DNA from: Halocafeteria seosinensis
Taxonomy: Eukaryota; Sar; Bigyra; Bicosoecida
DNA: 64,000 nucleotides
NCBI GenBank assembly: GCA_001687465.1
Contig: LVLI01000084.1
Location: 186,001-250,000 of the forward strand
Direction of reading: 5' to 3'
Position numbers and translations under genes: made by a program. The notes under the pieces are model-generated. The model saw only the letters and a program-made list of their open reading frames with translations. It searched no databases and was not told the origin of the DNA. This document shows, in pieces, positions 62,361 to 64,000 of this stretch (positions are counted from its first letter, which is position 1; each line of letters begins with the position of its first letter).

Positions 62361-62681
62361 ATGCACCAGCCTCCTCTTTTTCCTTATTCCTGTCCCATCA
62401 ATCAGGGACTGATTCAAATTTGTGAAGGTGCAGCAAGCTGTGTCACAGCCTGTCTCGCAGGGCCTGCTCAATTCAAGCCAGCTGATGATTTGTATAGCTC
62501 GATTGAGACCACTCCTCGGAACCTTCAAGGAGCACAATCATTCCAATTTGACATATTTCCCCACGTAAGTAGAGTAGACCCGGTCAGTGTAAAGCGCAAG
62601 GCATATAAATGCTCGCGGTCAATGTCTCCCTGTCCTCCGTCCCCGGATGCGGTGGTATCTAAGGGGACGGAGGACCCCTGA
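62361..62681 (+). CDS. Possible small gene or exon upstream of NAC-alpha
   Basis: An ATG-initiated frame of 106 codons (MHQPPLFPYSCPINQGLIQI). The first 68 codons have balanced composition with several Cys (CEGAASCVTACLAG) and end at a good donor-like CAC/GTAAGT at 62564. The rest looks non-coding and crosses an inverted repeat. It may be a single exon whose partner I could not find, or chance. Confidence 0.25.
   Translation: MHQPPLFPYSCPINQGLIQICEGAASCVTACLAGPAQFKPADDLYSSIETTPRNLQGAQSFQFDIFPHVSRVDPVSVKRKAYKCSRSMSPCPPSPDAVVSKGTEDP
62632..62675. repeat. 13-bp inverted repeat with 18-base loop upstream of NAC-alpha
   Basis: GTCCTCCGTCCCC (62632-62644) and GGGGACGGAGGAC (62663-62675) are exact reverse complements. 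The element ends 124 bp before the NAC-alpha ATG, so it could be a promoter site or a 5' leader hairpin. Confidence 0.75.
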
Positions 62682-62799
62682 TGCTTTTTGTAGTTTTTCC
62701 GGAAGCCTCTTCTGACAATTTTCGTGTTTATACCTCGATATCATGCCATTACCGCTATGTTTCGCGATGTTAAAATCCAGACCATAAACGCAATTTAAT

Positions 62800-63523
62800 A
62801 TGCCCGCCGATAAAGACGACAAGGCCGCCATTTCTGGCGCTGCCGAAGGACAAGAGGAGGACAGCGATGATGATTCCCCTCCTGAGTTAGAAGAGGAAGA
62901 CCAGCAGGGACAGTCTGGTGAGGAAGGTGGACAAGCCGGAGGAGCTGGTGAAGGTGGCCGAGGAAAACAAAACCGAGCCGAGAAGAAGAGCCGCAAAGCT
63001 ATGCAAAAATTGGGCATGAAACCGATTGGTGGAATTACCCGTGTCACTGTTAAAAAGAGCAAGAATGTAAGACGTGCAGATTTTTAAGGGACCTATGGGC
63101 TTCATGTTCACGTGATTCGTCGGTTTTCCCATGTTAACTTTTACACAGATTTTGTTTGTTATCGCTCAACCCGAGGTATTCAAGAGCCCTGTATCTGACA
63201 CTTACATTATCTTTGGAGAAGCTAAAATTGAGGATCTTTCATCTTCTGCACAAAGCCAAGCTGCGCAAGCGTTCCAAAACCCTGACTTACAAAGCCTTGG
63301 CTCTAATGCACCCAGTAATGCTGACCAATCTCAAGCAGCAAAGACGCAATCCGCCACCCATGAAGCCGAAGAAGAGGATGAGGAAGTAGACGAAGAGGGC
63401 TTAGAACCAAACGACATCGAACTTGTCATGAACCAAGGTGGTGTTAGCCGCAGCAAGGCCGTAAAGGCTCTGAGGAACAACAGTAACGATGTGGTCAATT
63501 CTATTATGGAGTTGACAGAGTAG
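62800..63523 (+). CDS. NACA: Nascent polypeptide-associated complex subunit alpha
   Basis: Two exons, 62800-63066 and 63149-63523, phase 0, with an 82-bp intron, encoding 213 residues, close to the human 215. It pairs with the beta subunit at the ribosomal exit tunnel and guards nascent chains from wrong targeting. An acidic N-terminus is followed by [20 protein letters not shown] and [10 protein letters not shown]; the intron falls exactly before [14 protein letters not shown]. Then come [15 protein letters not shown], an acidic linker, and a UBA domain ([20 protein letters not shown]). All parts of the family are present. It converges on the Rab-type gene with 83 bp between stops. Confidence 0.97.
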
Positions 63524-63606
63524 CGGTCGGTACTTGATAGCATGATTCTCAAGAAAAATTCTACAACATGATGTGAATTCTTATCAGTTGATCCACAATT
63601 TTCGCG

Positions 63607-64000
63607 CTAACAGCATTTCTTTTGGTTGCCTTTTGAAGAATCATCACCACCGAGTGCCAATGCATCATCGTTAGTATCATCTTTGTTGGTATCCAACGGA
63701 GGCAAGCTATCAGCTGTTGACAAAACATCATACAGTAAGTGAAACAGAGACCTCTGCCAGATGAGGATCGGAGGGGGACATACCAACACTCTTAAACAGT
63801 TCTCTGATGTTTGAACCTTCTTTCGCTGATACTTCAAAGAAATCCGCTTCAATGTCTTGCGCAAACCTTTCCCCCACCTCTCGATCCACTTGCTGTAGCA
63901 TACACCGTCTCCGTGATCCAACGACTGTACGTAACTGGCTTTCCGATGACCACTTACTCGATTTTCATTATTATCCGCCTTGTTTCCGGCAATGACTATC
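63607..64000 (-). CDS. Rab-family small GTPase, 3' part only
   Basis: The visible exons are 64000-63958 (continuing beyond the window), 63892-63784 and 63713-63607, with introns of 65 and 70 bp. The protein shows VIAGNKADNN (the NKxD guanine-specificity motif), VGERFAQDIEADFFEVSAKEGSNIRELF (the SAK motif) and a variable acidic tail ending KGNQKKCC. The terminal Cys-Cys is a geranylgeranylation signal typical of Rab proteins, so it should act on membrane traffic. The P-loop and switch regions lie outside the window, so the Rab subgroup cannot be named. Confidence 0.88.
   Translation of the reverse strand, partial: IVIAGNKADNNENRVSGHRKASYVQSLDHGDGVCYSKWIERWGKGLRKTLKRISLKYQRKKVQTSENCLRVLVCPPPILIWQRSLFHLLYDVLSTADSLPPLDTNKDDTNDDALALGGDDSSKGNQKKCC

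Noticed and set aside
1-64000. CRISPR arrays, insertion sequences, rRNA and tRNA genes, or a defence system
   Set aside because: No regularly spaced repeats, transposase-like frames, terminal repeats or RNA gene signatures were seen; gene content is ordinary eukaryotic housekeeping.

Overview
This is nuclear DNA from a unicellular or simple eukaryote with a compact genome. Most genes carry short GT-AG introns, nearly all 60-98 bp with a few of 158-194 bp. Genes are packed tightly, and the proteins are universal eukaryotic housekeeping types: dynein heavy chain, MSH2, eIF3 subunits, the nuclear cap-binding complex, AND-1/Ctf4 and others. There are no bacterial operons, CRISPR arrays or insertion sequences. 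A dynein heavy chain argues against flowering plants, and the eIF3 L subunit argues against Saccharomyces-like yeasts. I cannot place the lineage more precisely. Gene models below were joined by hand from GT/AG signals, reading-frame phase and protein similarity. Every multi-exon complete model keeps its frame through all junctions.

Layout. 1-11.9 kb: the 3' part of a cytoplasmic-type dynein heavy chain, one uninterrupted frame. 11.9-19 kb: a PAQR/adiponectin-receptor-like membrane protein, a small PIP-box protein, an ER J-domain/thioredoxin protein, a D-aminoacyl-tRNA deacylase and an unrecognised helical protein. 19.4-19.7 kb: a probable gene relic. 19.8-22.5 kb: MSH2, apparently without its first domain. 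22.5-24.3 kb: non-coding DNA with a 150-bp tandem duplication and a palindrome. 24.3-34.3 kb: a kinesin-like protein whose motor has lost its nucleotide-binding motifs, a nucleolin-like RRM protein, a possible actin-capping-protein regulator, RFT1 and eIF3l. 34.8-43.3 kb: eIF3c, a U-box-like protein and a MYB-like factor. 43.3-45.4 kb: a gene-poor gap. 45.4-55.1 kb: a divergent eIF4E, CBP80 and AND-1/Ctf4. 55.7-58.6 kb: an unrecognised seven-exon membrane protein. 59.3-64 kb: BRX1, CBP20, NAC-alpha and the 3' end of a Rab-type GTPase.

How the genes relate. The right half is rich in mRNA-cap, translation and ribosome-assembly functions: eIF3l and eIF3c head-to-head, eIF4E and CBP80 head-to-head, BRX1 and CBP20 head-to-head, plus NAC-alpha. 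Genome upkeep (MSH2, AND-1, the PIP-box protein) and cytoskeletal proteins (dynein, pseudo-kinesin, capping-protein regulator) make up most of the rest. Convergent neighbours end only 14-89 bp apart, so 3' untranslated regions probably overlap.

The most notable departures from family norms are: dynein AAA3 and AAA4 without working nucleotide sites; a kinesin without P-loop or switch motifs; an eIF4E with the second cap-stacking tryptophan replaced; an MSH2 that starts at the connector domain; and a Myb repeat split by a long insertion. I found no defence or mobile-element system.
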